Source of the DNA: Rhizobacter sp. Root404
Lineage (GTDB): Bacteria; Pseudomonadota; Gammaproteobacteria; Burkholderiales; Burkholderiaceae_C
Assembly: GCF_001425865.1 (NCBI RefSeq)
Contig: NZ_LMDS01000004.1
Location: forward strand, 1,556,948 to 1,620,947
Direction: 5' to 3'
Length of the DNA stretch: 64,000 nt
The position numbers and the translations under genes are program-made. Under the pieces are notes generated by a model, which saw nothing but the letters and a program-made list of their open reading frames with translations, made no database searches and was not told the DNA's origin. Shown piece by piece: positions 50,390 through 60,532 of the stretch. Position 1 is the stretch's first letter. Each line of letters starts with the position of its first letter.

Positions 50390-51127
50390 TCAGGTGCCGA
50401 GCTGCCGCGCGAGGTCGCCGAAATCGGTGGCGACCAGGTCGAAGCGATCGTCCGGCAAGGCATCGGGCGCTGGCGCGCCGCCCGGGTTCGGGCCGTATTC
50501 GTGCGGACGATGGACCAGCGCGGTCGGAAGGCCGGCGCGCTGCGCGCCGCGCAAGTCGCTCGGGTGGGCCGCGACCATCAGCAACTGCGCGCGCTCGACG
50601 CCGAGCAGTTGCGCCGCGCCCTGGTAGACCTCCGGGTCCGGCTTGTAGTGCTTCATGATCTCGGCGGACAGCACGCAGTCCCACGGCAGGCCGGCGCGCT
50701 TGGCCATGTTGACGAGCAGCGCGATGTTGCCGTTCGACAGAGTCGAGATCAGGTAGCGCGTCTTCAGCCGCTGCAGCCCGGCGATCGCGTCGGGCCACGG
50801 GTCGAGCCGGTGCCAGACGCGGTTCAGGTCGGCGCGTTCGGCTTCGCTCAGCGCCTCCAGCCCGAACCGCGGGAGCAGCGTGTCGAGGATGTGGCGGTGC
50901 AGGCCATCGACGTTCGTCCACTCGATCTCGCCGCTGCGCGCGCGCTGCATCGCCGGCTGGTAGCCCGCCCGCCACGCGTCGGCGAAGGCCGGCCAGTCGA
51001 CCTGCGTCCAGCCCTTGGCGCGGCCGAGTGCCTCGCCTTCGCGGACGATGCTGGCGCGCCAGTCGACCACCGTGCCGAACACGTCGAACACCAGCGCACG
51101 GATCGTGCGCACATCGAAACTGCTCAT
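50390..51127 (-). CDS. Haloacid dehalogenase, type II (HAD superfamily)
   Basis: A 245-residue HAD enzyme. Motif I is LVFDVFGTVVDW (nucleophile Asp), motif II STLSNGN, motif III KPDPEVYQ, and motif IV VAAHPSDLRGAQRAGL. The type-II 2-haloacid dehalogenase subgroup is indicated by the WDCVLSAEIMKHYKPDPEVY stretch and the His-containing motif IV. It would release halide from L-2-haloacids, though relatives with other phosphatase activity exist. The start at 51127 is 158 bp from the divergent repeat-protein gene; two genes downstream follow at 13 bp. Confidence 0.88.
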   Translation of the reverse strand: MSSFDVRTIRALVFDVFGTVVDWRASIVREGEALGRAKGWTQVDWPAFADAWRAGYQPAMQRARSGEIEWTNVDGLHRHILDTLLPRFGLEALSEAERADLNRVWHRLDPWPDAIAGLQRLKTRYLISTLSNGNIALLVNMAKRAGLPWDCVLSAEIMKHYKPDPEVYQGAAQLLGVERAQLLMVAAHPSDLRGAQRAGLPTALVHRPHEYGPNPGGAPAPDALPDDRFDLVATDFGDLARQLGT

Positions 51128-51285
51128 CGTTCGCTTCCTCGTTGATCGACGCCAAGAATACCCGCGACGCGTCGGGGTGTTGTCCGACGCGGCCGGGACG
51201 CCGCGCCCTACCGGCGGGACATGCCCGGCTCCCACAATGAACGAGCCGGCAGACGGCTTGACCCATCCCAAAAGGAGACACAACA

Positions 51286-52002
51286 ATGAACCCGATCAGC
51301 AGACGCACCCTGGTGATGGCATTCGCGGGCACGGCAGCCACCACGGCACTCGTGCCGGAGGCTTTCGCGCAACCCCGTGACGGCGGTGAGTACCGCATCC
51401 TGCAGGCGCGCTACGGGACCGCGCAGCGCAATGTCGACGTGACGCGCCGCCTTCAGGAGCTGGCGCGCCGCGACCTGCAGTTCCGCATCGAGAACGACAC
51501 CTTCGGCGGGGACCCCGACGAGGGCCGGGTCAAGACGCTGCGCATCTTCGCGCGCGCCCCGAACGGGCAGACCCAGACTTTCGAATACCGCGAGGGCGAT
51601 GTGCTCGACGGGTCGCGCTTCGCGGGCTGGAGTGGCGGACGCTGGGGCGATTCGAACTACCGCGGCGGTTGGGGCGATGGCCAGCGCGGCCAGCGCGGCG
51701 ACGAGGGCGCGTACCGCATCCAGCAGGCGCTGTACGGCACCTCGCGCCGCAACGTCGACGTGACCGATCGCCTGCGCGAGCTCGCCCGAAGCGACCGCTC
51801 GTTCCGCCTGACCAACGAGCTGTTCGGCACCGATCCGGCCGAGGGGCGCGTCAAGACGCTGCGCATCTACACGCGTGGCCCGGGCGGCACCAGCAAGACC
51901 TTCGAGTACCGCGAGGGCAGCGTGATCGACGGGGCCCAGTTCGCCGGCTGGGGCCGCGGCGATTGGGGCCAGGACGGCCGCCGCGGCGGCTGGGGTCGCT
52001 GA
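51286..52002 (+). CDS. Secreted protein with two DUF3395-like repeats
   Basis: A 238-residue exported protein. The signal is Tat-like (SRRTLVMAFAGTAATTALVPEAFA), with cleavage expected after residue 28. Two copies of an about 80-residue unit follow (35-115 and 142-222). Each has YRI-QA-YG, R-NVDVT-RL-EL, a Phe/Arg strand, FG-DP-EGRVKTLRI, FEYREG and FAGW. The pattern recalls DUF3395, known as the C-terminal part of eukaryotic DNAJC11. Linkers are Gly/Trp/Arg-rich (WGDSNYRGGWGDGQRG). AAAAGGAGA precedes the ATG. The function is unknown; the fold suggests a binding module in the periplasm. Confidence 0.8.
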   Translation: MNPISRRTLVMAFAGTAATTALVPEAFAQPRDGGEYRILQARYGTAQRNVDVTRRLQELARRDLQFRIENDTFGGDPDEGRVKTLRIFARAPNGQTQTFEYREGDVLDGSRFAGWSGGRWGDSNYRGGWGDGQRGQRGDEGAYRIQQALYGTSRRNVDVTDRLRELARSDRSFRLTNELFGTDPAEGRVKTLRIYTRGPGGTSKTFEYREGSVIDGAQFAGWGRGDWGQDGRRGGWGR

Positions 52003-52018
52003 GCGCCGTTGACCGGCC

Positions 52019-52044
52019 GACGCGCCGCCGCCCGGCGGCGCGTC
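52019..52044. terminator. 12-bp GC hairpin between convergent genes
   Basis: GACGCGCCGCCG (52019-52030), CC, CGGCGGCGCGTC (52033-52044) is a perfect inverted repeat that ends inside the stop codon of the acyl-CoA dehydrogenase. There is no T-run and the 2-base loop is tight, but the position suits a bidirectional terminator. Confidence 0.55.
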
Positions 52045-53173
52045 AGGCCAATGCGCGGCCGATCAGGATCTTCTGCACGTCGCTCGTGCCCTCATAGATC
52101 TGGCACACGCGCACGTCGCGGTAGATCCGTTCGACCGGAAAATCGCTGACGTAGCCGTAGCCGCCGAACACCTGGATCGCCGCGCTGCAGACGCGCTCGG
52201 CCATCTCGCTGGCGAACAGCTTCGCCATCGCCGCTTCCTTCAGGCACGGCACGCCCGCGTCCTTCAGGCTCGCGGCATGGTGGATCAGCTGGCGGGCGGC
52301 CTCGATCTGCGTGGCCATGTCGGCCAGGCGGAACTGCAGCGCCTGATGCTCGAAGATCGGCTTGCCGAACGCGACCCGCTCCTTCGAATACTTCAACGCT
52401 GCGTCGAACGCCGCGCGCGCCATGCCGAGACTTTGCGACGCGATGCCGATGCGCCCGCCTTCCAAACCCGACAGCGCGATCTTCAGGCCCTGCCCTTCCT
52501 CGCCGAGCCGATTCGCGGCCGGCACGCGGCAGTTCTCGAACAGGATCTGCGCGGTGTCGCTGGCGTGCTGGCCCATCTTGTCTTCCAGCCGCGCGACCGT
52601 GTAGCCCGGCGTGGCGGTCGGCACGATGAACGCGCTGATCCCCTTCTTGCCCGCCGCCTTGTCGGTCACGGCCATCACGATCGCGACATCGCCGTTCTTT
52701 CCGCTGGTGATGAACTGCTTGACGCCGTTCAGCACGTAGGCGTCGCCATCGCGCACTGCCGTGGTCTTCAGCCCATCGGCCTGCGAGCCGACATGCGGCT
52801 CGGTCAGGCAGAACGCGCCCAGCATCTCGCCGCGCGCCAGGGGCTTGAGCCACTGCGCCTTCTGCGCGTCGTCGGCCCACGCCATCAGGATCGAGCAGAC
52901 GGGGCAGTTGTTGACGCTGACGATGGTCGAGGTCGCGCCGTCGCCGGCGGCGATCTCCTCCAGGATGATCGCCAGCGCCAGGTAGTCGAGTCCGGCGCCG
53001 TCCCACTCGGTCGGCACGGCGACACCGTAGCAGCCGAGCTCGGCCAAGCCGTGCAACTCGGCCTTCGGGAAGTGGTGGTGCTTGTCCCAGGCCGCGGCCT
53101 GCGGCGCGATGTGGTCCTGCACGTAGGCCCGGACGGCGTCTTGCACGGCACGGTGGTCTTCGCTGAGCAGCAT
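52043..53173 (-). CDS. Short-chain-type acyl-CoA dehydrogenase
   Basis: A 376-residue FAD enzyme with [45 protein letters not shown] and the catalytic Glu in [18 protein letters not shown], typical of short- and medium-chain enzymes. The start [18 protein letters not shown] is conserved. It is the last of six minus-strand genes from can to here. With the thiolase, SDR and MaoC genes upstream it suggests a beta-oxidation-like set (inference). Confidence 0.92.
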   Translation of the reverse strand: MLLSEDHRAVQDAVRAYVQDHIAPQAAAWDKHHHFPKAELHGLAELGCYGVAVPTEWDGAGLDYLALAIILEEIAAGDGATSTIVSVNNCPVCSILMAWADDAQKAQWLKPLARGEMLGAFCLTEPHVGSQADGLKTTAVRDGDAYVLNGVKQFITSGKNGDVAIVMAVTDKAAGKKGISAFIVPTATPGYTVARLEDKMGQHASDTAQILFENCRVPAANRLGEEGQGLKIALSGLEGGRIGIASQSLGMARAAFDAALKYSKERVAFGKPIFEHQALQFRLADMATQIEAARQLIHHAASLKDAGVPCLKEAAMAKLFASEMAERVCSAAIQVFGGYGYVSDFPVERIYRDVRVCQIYEGTSDVQKILIGRALA

Positions 53174-53239
53174 GGGGCGTCTCCGATGAGTTCGAATGCG
53201 AGGGTAACGCGTCGGCCCCGAGCCGCCGCGTCGGGCGCT

Positions 53240-53704
53240 TCAGGCGTGGCGCAGCAGCAGGTTCGCCACGCCGGTCAGCACCAGGCCGCGCGCGGTGCGC
53301 ACCTCGCCGATCGAGCGTGTGACGTAGCCGTTCAGGCTGCCCTTCCACGCGCTGCTCTCGACCGTCCAGCGGAACGTGATGTCCTCGTCGGCGAGCACGA
53401 CGTTGCGGAAGCGGATGTCGAAGCCGAGGCCGAGCACCGAACGCGGCGCACCATCGGGCGCCGGCGACGAGAAGTGCGTCGCGGTCATGCCCATGAAGAT
53501 CGCGCCGGTGTGCGCCCCGCTGGCGATCAGGCCGGGGTAGCCGGCCGCGCGGGCGGCGGCCAGCTCGTGGTGCAGCGGGTTCAGGTCGTGCAGCGCGCGC
53601 GAGCCGGCGCGGATCTCGTCGTCGCTCAGGCGCACGACCAGCGAGAAGGTCTCGCCGACCACGGTCGGCGGCGCGCGATCACCAGGGGATCGCGCTGCCG
53701 TCAT
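53240..53704 (-). CDS. MaoC-like (R)-specific dehydratase, hotdog fold
   Basis: A 154-residue MaoC/PhaJ-type protein with the catalytic Asp-x5-His motif in LHDLNPLHHELAAARAAGYPGLIASGAH. Such enzymes hydrate enoyl-CoA to (R)-3-hydroxyacyl-CoA. The start at 53704 is 26 bp inside the end of the SDR gene; no better downstream start keeps the domain whole. Confidence 0.85.
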   Translation of the reverse strand: MTAARSPGDRAPPTVVGETFSLVVRLSDDEIRAGSRALHDLNPLHHELAAARAAGYPGLIASGAHTGAIFMGMTATHFSSPAPDGAPRSVLGLGFDIRFRNVVLADEDITFRWTVESSAWKGSLNGYVTRSIGEVRTARGLVLTGVANLLLRHA

Positions 53705-54344
53705 GGTTCAGGAAGCTGCCGTTCTGCGCCGGCGTCAACGCGGCGATCGTGCGCCTCATGTCGGCCACGCTGCGCGCCGGCGTCAGCGACGCGCCAGCGC
53801 CGCCCATGTCCGTCTGCACCCAGCCGGGGTGGAACGCGACGCAGGTCGCGCGGCCAGCCAGTTGCAGCGACACGTCCTTCAGCACCGAGTTGAGCGCCGC
53901 CTTCGAGGCGCGGTACAGCCAGCCGCTGGTCGACTCGCGCGCGCCGATCGAGCCCATGCGCGACGACAGCACCGCCAGCCGCGCGCCCGGCGCGAGTGCA
54001 TCGACCAGCTGCGGGATCACGCGCATCGCGCCGAGCACGTTGGTGTGCATCACCGCGTCGAAATCGGTCTCGGACGGCGTTTCGAGCCCCTGGTGGCGCG
54101 GCCCGTAGACGCCGGCGTTGACGATCGCGACGTCGAAGTTCGCGTTGTCGATGCGCCAGGCGACGCCGGACGCGCTGACCGCGTCGCCGACGTCGAGCGT
54201 GAACGCGGTCGCGCCGGCCGCTTCGAGCTCGGCGATCTGCTCGGCCTGGCGCGCGGTGGCCGTCACCTGCGCCTTGCCGGCCAGGTACTGCCGCACGAAC
54301 TCGCGGCCGAGGCCGCGCGAGGCGCCGATCACCAGCACACGCAT
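53679..54344 (-). CDS. Short-chain dehydrogenase/reductase
   Basis: A 221-residue SDR. The cofactor motif is VIGASRGLGREF, the NAG motif is IVNAGVYGP, and the active-site pair is in WLYRASKAALNSVLKD (YxxxK) with the Ser in LAVLSSRMGSIGA. The start MRVLVIGASRG at 54344 is 13 bp after the thiolase stop. The substrate is unknown. Confidence 0.9.
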   Translation of the reverse strand: MRVLVIGASRGLGREFVRQYLAGKAQVTATARQAEQIAELEAAGATAFTLDVGDAVSASGVAWRIDNANFDVAIVNAGVYGPRHQGLETPSETDFDAVMHTNVLGAMRVIPQLVDALAPGARLAVLSSRMGSIGARESTSGWLYRASKAALNSVLKDVSLQLAGRATCVAFHPGWVQTDMGGAGASLTPARSVADMRRTIAALTPAQNGSFLNHDGSAIPW

Positions 54345-54357
54345 CACGGGCTGCCGG

Positions 54358-55551
54358 TCAGACGAGCTCGAGCGCCAGCGCCGTGGCCTCGCCACCGCCG
54401 ATGCACAGCGCGGCCACGCCCTTCTTGAGCCCGCGCTTGCGCAGCGCGCCCAGCAGCGTGACGACGATACGCGCACCGCTCGCGCCGATCGGGTGGCCGA
54501 GCGCGACCGCGCCGCCGTTGACGTTGACGATCTCGTGCGGCAGCTTGAACTCGGTCATCGCCGCCAGCGTGACGGCGGCGAAGGCCTCGTTGACCTCCCA
54601 GAGGTCGACGTCCTTCGCATTCCAGCCGGACTTCTTCAGCACCTTCTCGATCGCACCGACCGGCGCGGTGGTGAACCAGTTCGGCGCCTGCGCGTGCACC
54701 GCATGCGCATGGATGCGCGCGATCGGCGCGACGCCGAGCTTCTTCGCGGTGCTCTCGCGCATCATCACCAGCGCGGCGGCGCCGTCGGAGATGCTCGACG
54801 ACGTGGCGGCGGTGATCGTGCCGTCCTTCTTGAACGCCGGCTTCAGGCCGGGGATCTTGTCGAGCTTGGCCTTGAATGGCTGCTCGTCGAACTTGATCAC
54901 CGTCTCGCCCTTCGGGCCGCTCAGCGTGACCGGCGCCATTTCCCAGTCGAAGCTGCCGTCTTCGTTCGCGAGCTTGCTGCGCTTTGTCGAGTCGATAGCG
55001 AACTGGTCCATCTGCTCGCGGGTGAAGGCGTACTTGGCCACGCACTCCTCGGCGAACACGCCCATCGCCTTGCCGCCGCCGTTGGGCAGCTTCTCGTACG
55101 CGTCCTCGAGACCGTCGATCGCCATGTGGTCGTACAGCGCGGTCTGGCCGTACTTCACGCCCTTGCGCATGTGGGTCAGGTGCGGCGCGTTGGTCATGCT
55201 CTCCATGCCGCCGGCGACCATCACGTCGACGGTCTCGCTGTTCAGCATGTCGTGCGCGAACATCATCGCGCGCATGCCCGAGCCGCACATCTTCGACAGC
55301 GTGACCGCGCCGACCGACTGCGGCAGCCCGGCGCCGAGCACCGCCTGGCGGGCCGGCGCCTGGCCCTGGCCGGCCATCAGGCAGTTGCCCATCAGCACCT
55401 CGTTGATCGCGTCGCCCGGCACGCCGGCCCGCGCGACGGCGGCCTTGATCGCGATCGCGCCGAGCTGGTGCGCGGACAGCGACGAGAAATCGCCCAGCAA
55501 ACCGCCGATCGGCGTGCGGGCAGCGGAAACGATGACGATGGGGTCGCTCAT
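54358..55551 (-). CDS. Acetyl-CoA acetyltransferase (thiolase)
   Basis: A 397-residue type II thiolase. The nucleophile Cys is in LSKMCGSGMRAMM. The His motif is VNVNGGAVALGHPIGASGAR, and the C-terminal catalytic Cys is in ALCIGGGEATALALE. It condenses or cleaves acetoacetyl-CoA and could serve acetoacetate from leucine degradation or polymer/ketone metabolism. Translation starts at MSDPIVIVSAARTPIG. Confidence 0.94.
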   Translation of the reverse strand: MSDPIVIVSAARTPIGGLLGDFSSLSAHQLGAIAIKAAVARAGVPGDAINEVLMGNCLMAGQGQAPARQAVLGAGLPQSVGAVTLSKMCGSGMRAMMFAHDMLNSETVDVMVAGGMESMTNAPHLTHMRKGVKYGQTALYDHMAIDGLEDAYEKLPNGGGKAMGVFAEECVAKYAFTREQMDQFAIDSTKRSKLANEDGSFDWEMAPVTLSGPKGETVIKFDEQPFKAKLDKIPGLKPAFKKDGTITAATSSSISDGAAALVMMRESTAKKLGVAPIARIHAHAVHAQAPNWFTTAPVGAIEKVLKKSGWNAKDVDLWEVNEAFAAVTLAAMTEFKLPHEIVNVNGGAVALGHPIGASGARIVVTLLGALRKRGLKKGVAALCIGGGEATALALELV

Positions 55552-55584
55552 GGTGGATCTCCTAACAAGAATCAGGTGAAGAAT

Positions 55585-57372
55585 TCAAGTGACCGAGACG
55601 GCGCCGTCTCGCTGGTACTGGAAGCGCTTGTGCGCATCGTACGGGAACACATCGTGCACGTAGCCGGCGAGGATGCGGTCCTTGTGGCCTTGCCAGAACG
55701 CCGCGTCGAGCAGGTCGGCGTGGTGCTTCATGAAGACGTTCCTGACGCCCGGGTTGCCGAGCAGGAATGGCGCGAAGGTCTCGGGGAACACGTCGCGCGG
55801 GCCGACCTTGTACCAGATCTCGCCGCTCATCTCTTCCTCCTCGGTGCGAGGGGTCGGCACCTTGCGGAAGTTGCAGTCGGTCAGGTACTCGATCTCGTCG
55901 TAGTCGTAGAACACGACCTTGCCGTGGCGGGTGACGCCGAAGTTCTTCCACAGCATGTCGCCGGGGAAGATGTTGGCGCGCACCAGGTCCTTGATCGCGT
56001 TGCCGTATTCGATCACCGCCGCCTCGATCTGCTGCAGCGACGCCTCCTGCAGGTAGATGTTGAGCGGGATCATGCGCCGTTCCATGTAGACATGGCGGAT
56101 CACCAGCGCGTCGCCGTCTTCCTCCAGCAGGCTCGGGCAGTAGTGCTTCAGCTCGTCGACCAGCTCGTCCTCGAAGCGCTCGCGGGGGAACGCGACGTTG
56201 CTGTACTCCAGCGTGTCGGCCATGCGCCCGACCCGGTCGTGCTGCTTGACCAGCAGGTACTTGCTCTTGATCAGCTCGCGGGTCGTGTCCTTCTGCTCCG
56301 GGTAGAAGTCCTTGATCACCTTGAACACGTACGGGAAGCTCGGCAGGTCGAACACCAGCATCACCATGCCCTTGATGCCGGGCGCGATGCGGAAGCGGTC
56401 GCTCGAGTGCTTCAGGTGGTACAGGAAGTCCCGGTAGAACGCGTTCTTGCCCTGCTTGGCCAGGCCGAGCGCGTTGTAGATCTCCGAGCGCGGCTTGCGC
56501 GGCATCATCGAGCGCAGGAACTGCACGTAGGCCGACGGCACCTCCATCGTCACCATGAAATAGGCGCGTGCGAAGCTGAACAGCAGCAGCAGGTCGTCCT
56601 CGCCGAACAGCGCGGTGTCGATCACCAGCTGCCCGCTGTCGCCGTGCAGGATCGGCAGCGCGAACGGCGTCTCGGAGAAGCCGTTGATCACCTTGCCGAC
56701 CAGGTACGCGCCCTTGTTCCGGTAGAACAGCGACGACAGCACCTGGATCTGGAAGTTCGCGCGCATCCGGTAGTCGCCGAGCTGCGCGTCGACGGCGCGC
56801 AGCACGTCGTCGATGTCGCGGCCCAGGTCCTCGAAGGGGCGCTGCAGCTGGAAGTTGTCGACGATGCGCAGCCAGGTCTCGCGCATCGTCGCCTTGGTGG
56901 GGTAGTAGGCGCGGTAGGTCGGCAGCGCGGCGGGCTCGTCGTTCTCGATGTACTCGGTCGAGACGGCGGGCCGCACGAAGATGAAGTCGTTGTTGAAGTA
57001 GCTGCGGTGCAGGATCTTGGTCGTCACCGAGTTGAAGAAGGTCTCGGCGAGTTCGGGCTGCAGGTGGCCGGTCAGCAGGCCGATGTAGTGCAGCTTGACC
57101 TGCTGCCAGGTGTCGCGCGGCAGCTCCGACGCCTGGAACTCGCGCTGCAGCCGCTCCGCCGCCTCGTCGACCCGCAGGTCGTAGAACTCGATGCGCTCGC
57201 GCTGCGCGCGCTGCTGGCCGTGCCAGTCGGCCTGCTCGAAGCGGCGCTTGGCATCGGCGCTGGCCTCGCGGAACAAGGTGTAGTGACGGTCGAAGCCGTC
57301 CAGCATCGCCTGGGCGATGTCGAACGCCCGCGGGTCGGTCAGCGCGGTCGGAAAGGTCGTCGGCGATTTCAT
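55585..57372 (-). CDS. aceK: Isocitrate dehydrogenase kinase/phosphatase
   Basis: A 595-residue AceK of normal length. Its blocks are [43 protein letters not shown] (kinase-type Lys), [22 protein letters not shown] and [19 protein letters not shown]. It phosphorylates and dephosphorylates isocitrate dehydrogenase, steering carbon to the glyoxylate bypass during growth on acetate or fatty acids. The ATG at 57372 overlaps the can stop (ATGA). aceA and aceB are not in the window, but acetate uptake and leucine catabolism genes are. Confidence 0.97.
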   Translation of the reverse strand: MKSPTTFPTALTDPRAFDIAQAMLDGFDRHYTLFREASADAKRRFEQADWHGQQRAQRERIEFYDLRVDEAAERLQREFQASELPRDTWQQVKLHYIGLLTGHLQPELAETFFNSVTTKILHRSYFNNDFIFVRPAVSTEYIENDEPAALPTYRAYYPTKATMRETWLRIVDNFQLQRPFEDLGRDIDDVLRAVDAQLGDYRMRANFQIQVLSSLFYRNKGAYLVGKVINGFSETPFALPILHGDSGQLVIDTALFGEDDLLLLFSFARAYFMVTMEVPSAYVQFLRSMMPRKPRSEIYNALGLAKQGKNAFYRDFLYHLKHSSDRFRIAPGIKGMVMLVFDLPSFPYVFKVIKDFYPEQKDTTRELIKSKYLLVKQHDRVGRMADTLEYSNVAFPRERFEDELVDELKHYCPSLLEEDGDALVIRHVYMERRMIPLNIYLQEASLQQIEAAVIEYGNAIKDLVRANIFPGDMLWKNFGVTRHGKVVFYDYDEIEYLTDCNFRKVPTPRTEEEEMSGEIWYKVGPRDVFPETFAPFLLGNPGVRNVFMKHHADLLDAAFWQGHKDRILAGYVHDVFPYDAHKRFQYQRDGAVSVT

Positions 57373-58109
57373 GGGGTCGGGATCGGGCCCCGGCGGGTCA
57401 GGGCAGCGGCCCCTTCGGCATGGTCGAGGGAGCCCATCACCGAGTCGGTCTTCAGCGCATGGCGCGCACGCAGGGAGTCGATCGCGGCGTCGAACGCGGG
57501 CGCCATCTCGGCGGCGCTCGGCACGGTAATCTTCAGGTCGCGCAGCAGCCCGTTGTGCAGGCCGTAGAACCAGCCGTGCACGACCAGCTCCTGGCCGCGC
57601 GCCCAGGCATCCTGCACCACGGTGGTCTGGCAGACGTTCTTGGCTTGCTCGATCACGTTGAGCTCGCCGAGCGCGTCGATCTGCTCCTCGGGCGGCAGCG
57701 TGTCGAGCCAGTCCTGGTGCCGGTTGCGCACGTCCTGCACGTGGCGGATCCAGTTGTCGGCCAGCCCGACGCGCAGGTCGTTCAACGCCGCGATCACGCC
57801 GCCGCAGCGCGAGTGGCCGACGACGATGATGTGCTTGACCTTCAGCATGTCGGTCGCGAACTGGATCACCGACAGGCAGTTGAGGTCGGAATGCACGACG
57901 ACGTTGGCGACGTTGCGGTGCACGAACAATTCGCCCGGCAGCAGATCGACCAGCTCGTTCGCCGGCACCCGGCTGTCGGCGCAGCCGATCCACAGATACT
58001 GCGGTGCCTGCTGGGCGAGCAGGCCGGTGAAGAACCCGGGGCTGCGCTGCTCGGTCTTGGCGGCCCAGAGGCGGTTGCTGTCGAGGAGTTCCTGGAGGTG
58101 AGTGGTCAT
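57369..58109 (-). CDS. can: Beta-class carbonic anhydrase
   Basis: A 246-residue carbonic anhydrase. The zinc ligands are Cys43 and Asp45 of CADSR, and His99 and Cys102 of [20 protein letters not shown] and the [15 protein letters not shown] block fit the Can/CynT type. The C-terminal 25 residues are a nonconserved tail. It supplies bicarbonate and, being coupled to aceK, may link CO2 balance with anaplerosis (inference). Confidence 0.95.
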   Translation of the reverse strand: MTTHLQELLDSNRLWAAKTEQRSPGFFTGLLAQQAPQYLWIGCADSRVPANELVDLLPGELFVHRNVANVVVHSDLNCLSVIQFATDMLKVKHIIVVGHSRCGGVIAALNDLRVGLADNWIRHVQDVRNRHQDWLDTLPPEEQIDALGELNVIEQAKNVCQTTVVQDAWARGQELVVHGWFYGLHNGLLRDLKITVPSAAEMAPAFDAAIDSLRARHALKTDSVMGSLDHAEGAAALTRRGPIPTP

Positions 58110-58174
58110 GGTGCGCTGCAGCGAAAGTGGCCTGTTCGCAGTGTAAGCACCTGGGCGGGCGGCGGAAAGAAGAC

Positions 58175-58200
58175 GGCCCGCCGTCTTGCGAGGGCGGGCC
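58175..58200 (-). terminator. Terminator hairpin after the M36 protease
   Basis: GGCCCGCC (58175-58182) and GGCGGGCC (58193-58200) form an 8-bp stem with a 10-base loop. On the minus strand the stem is followed by GTCTTCTTTCC, a T/C-rich run. It is 43 bp past the protease stop. Confidence 0.65.
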
Positions 58201-58242
58201 TTTCGGAGCAGCGGCGATCAGGCCGCCGTTGCGCTCGCGGCT

Positions 58243-60405
58243 TCAGTGCGCGCAGGACGTGCCGGCAGTCGTCGACGGGGTGATGGTCACTGTCCCGCGG
58301 CGCGACACCGTGCCCTTCGCACCGACACCGATGCCGTATTTGGCGAATGCGTTCCAGACCAACACGCACTGAGCATTGGCAGCATCCAACGCGGCAGACG
58401 TTGAAATGGCGTCGAGCATGCCATTGCGCATGTCCTCGAATGCCGGAGTGGCCGGGGTGAAGTTCATCCCGCCGACGAACACATCGAACAGGGCTTCGTT
58501 CGTGAGCCCGCTGCCCAGCCACGTCTTGCGCAGTTGCCACATCGCGGCAGCGTAGATCTCTCCGTCATTGTGAACTTCAGCGCCGGTCACGTCCTTGTAG
58601 GTCAGCGGATAGTTGTCATAGGGGAAGCGACGGATCCCGTTCGGGTTGCCATACGCATATTCGCCGATGATGTCGTCGTTGTTCACCATGAACGCCACCA
58701 CATCGCTGGCGCCCTCGCCGATCGCGCCGGCAAGCGGGCCGCTCATGCTGCCGATCATCCGCCACGTCAGGCCGTGGCCGTACTCGTGATAAACGATGTC
58801 GGAGTCGAGGTCCCCGTCGAGTTGTAGCGGCGCGGTTGACGTCTTGCGCAAGGTGGCGCCTTGACCGGCCTTGCCGGCCAGCGTGTTGCCGTCAAGCTGA
58901 CTCACCATCACGGAAGAAATGCGTAGTTTCGTCGTCCCGCCCATCGTGAACGGGGCACCGTCGACGTTGTTGGCGACGATGACCGCGGTCGCGCCGGCGC
59001 TCTGCGCGTTCTTCACCTTGGTGACGAAATCGCAGGTGCCGCGGCTGATCAGCGCCACCTTGCCGCTGACACCGCTGATGGCCGTACAGCCCTCGGCGGG
59101 TACCGATACTGCAATCGTTCCGCTGACACCCGTCGTCGTCAGCGCCGGGCCGAATTGGGCACCCATCGCGCCGTAGCTCACGCCATTGACCACGACTTCA
59201 TGCGTCGCGCCCGTCCCCGTCCACAAGTACATCTGCATGCGAGGACGCGAACCGTCGGTCGGCGTCGAGAAATTGGCGTTGTCGGTGCCGCTGCCGTCCT
59301 GCGCTTCGGCGTTGACCGGGTCGTTGCCGGCGCCGCCCTTGCCGAAATTGTTGATCTGGAAGTTGCCAGCCGCCTCGTTGAAGCCGTGGCTGTACAGGAT
59401 GTCGTGGATGACGTTGTTGAAGTAGAACAAGTTCTGAACGGCGACAGCCTTGTTTCCCGCCGTGGTAGGCGACACGGTCAGGGTCGCCCCGGTCGAGAAA
59501 CTGCCGTTCGTGATCGCGGAACCACCCGCGTCGGCAGCGTTGTTCGCATCGGCATCGAGGTACGAACTGACGTTGTTGCCATTGATCGCGAACGTGGTCT
59601 GCGCGCCCGTCCCCAACCATCCCGACGGCGATTGCGCATTGCCCGCGCCTGGGCCCGCCACGATCGCTTGCGGGGACTTTGTCGGGTCGATCGTGTAGAC
59701 GTTGTAGCTGTCATTCGCCGTCCGCCGCTCGATCGCCAGCACCGCGCCGTCGCCGCCCACCAGCGTGTGGTCCAGCAGGTTGCCGCGCTGCGTCCAGGTC
59801 TGCACCAGGTAGCCCTGCGCGAGCGTCCCGTCCTCCTGCGGCACCAGCACGCGGGTCACCTGCGGCGCCTCGTGGAAGAACGCGCCGCCGGCGAAGCGCA
59901 TCGACTGGGCGCCGGCCCGCGCGCCGGCCGCGAACGAGACGCGGGCGTCGGGGTGCACGGCGGCCATCGCGGCATCCAGCGCCTGCCGCTCGCTGATCGC
60001 CGCAGCCTTTGGCGCCGTCGCCGGCACCGGGACGACCTTCTCGATCTGGTGGATCAGTTCACCGCGCTGGGTGAACGTGCTCTTGATGGAACTGCCGTAG
60101 ACGGTCAGCCCGCCGACCTGCTGCTCGAGGCGCACGTGCGTCAGGCCGGTCTTGGCCTGGCCGCCGCCGATCTCGACCAGCGAGCGCGCCGTCAGGTCGC
60201 TCGCGCCTCGCGCGCGCATCGCGTCCGCCACCGCGGACGCATGCGATGCGCCGTAGGACCGCGCCAGGGCCTGGCCGGGCGCGGCACGCGCGACCTGCGC
60301 CTGAGGCGCCGCGAACGAAGACGCCTGAGACCAGGCGGATGCCGACAGCGCCAGCAGCAATGCGCTGACCAGGGCCGTGCGTGAGGGACGAGCGGATCGC
60401 TGCAT
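58243..60405 (-). CDS. Secreted M36 (fungalysin-type) metalloprotease with PA domain
   Basis: A 720-residue exported protease. The signal peptide ends near SAWSQA. A thermolysin-type propeptide (FTP, about 60-200) is followed by the M36 catalytic domain starting around FYFNNVIHDILYSHGFNEAAGNFQ. The zinc motif HEYGH has His540, Glu541 and His544, and the third ligand is probably Glu564 in GEGASD. A protease-associated (PA) insertion at about 435-525 contains SGKVALISRGTCDFVTKVKNA. The start ATG at 60405 fits a signal peptide; upstream frame is ignored. The C-terminal Cys of TSCAH may pair with another Cys. No T2SS gene is nearby. Confidence 0.92.
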   Translation of the reverse strand: MQRSARPSRTALVSALLLALSASAWSQASSFAAPQAQVARAAPGQALARSYGASHASAVADAMRARGASDLTARSLVEIGGGQAKTGLTHVRLEQQVGGLTVYGSSIKSTFTQRGELIHQIEKVVPVPATAPKAAAISERQALDAAMAAVHPDARVSFAAGARAGAQSMRFAGGAFFHEAPQVTRVLVPQEDGTLAQGYLVQTWTQRGNLLDHTLVGGDGAVLAIERRTANDSYNVYTIDPTKSPQAIVAGPGAGNAQSPSGWLGTGAQTTFAINGNNVSSYLDADANNAADAGGSAITNGSFSTGATLTVSPTTAGNKAVAVQNLFYFNNVIHDILYSHGFNEAAGNFQINNFGKGGAGNDPVNAEAQDGSGTDNANFSTPTDGSRPRMQMYLWTGTGATHEVVVNGVSYGAMGAQFGPALTTTGVSGTIAVSVPAEGCTAISGVSGKVALISRGTCDFVTKVKNAQSAGATAVIVANNVDGAPFTMGGTTKLRISSVMVSQLDGNTLAGKAGQGATLRKTSTAPLQLDGDLDSDIVYHEYGHGLTWRMIGSMSGPLAGAIGEGASDVVAFMVNNDDIIGEYAYGNPNGIRRFPYDNYPLTYKDVTGAEVHNDGEIYAAAMWQLRKTWLGSGLTNEALFDVFVGGMNFTPATPAFEDMRNGMLDAISTSAALDAANAQCVLVWNAFAKYGIGVGAKGTVSRRGTVTITPSTTAGTSCAH

Positions 60406-60532
60406 GAAATCTCCAGTCGGAAGCGGAAGTTGGGTGGTGGCACGGCGCTCCGGTGGGGGTTCGTGACCCCGGAACTTCACATGCCTTAACCATGTTATCC
60501 GCGGGCCTGCACACATCCACCGCTTTTTGCAC

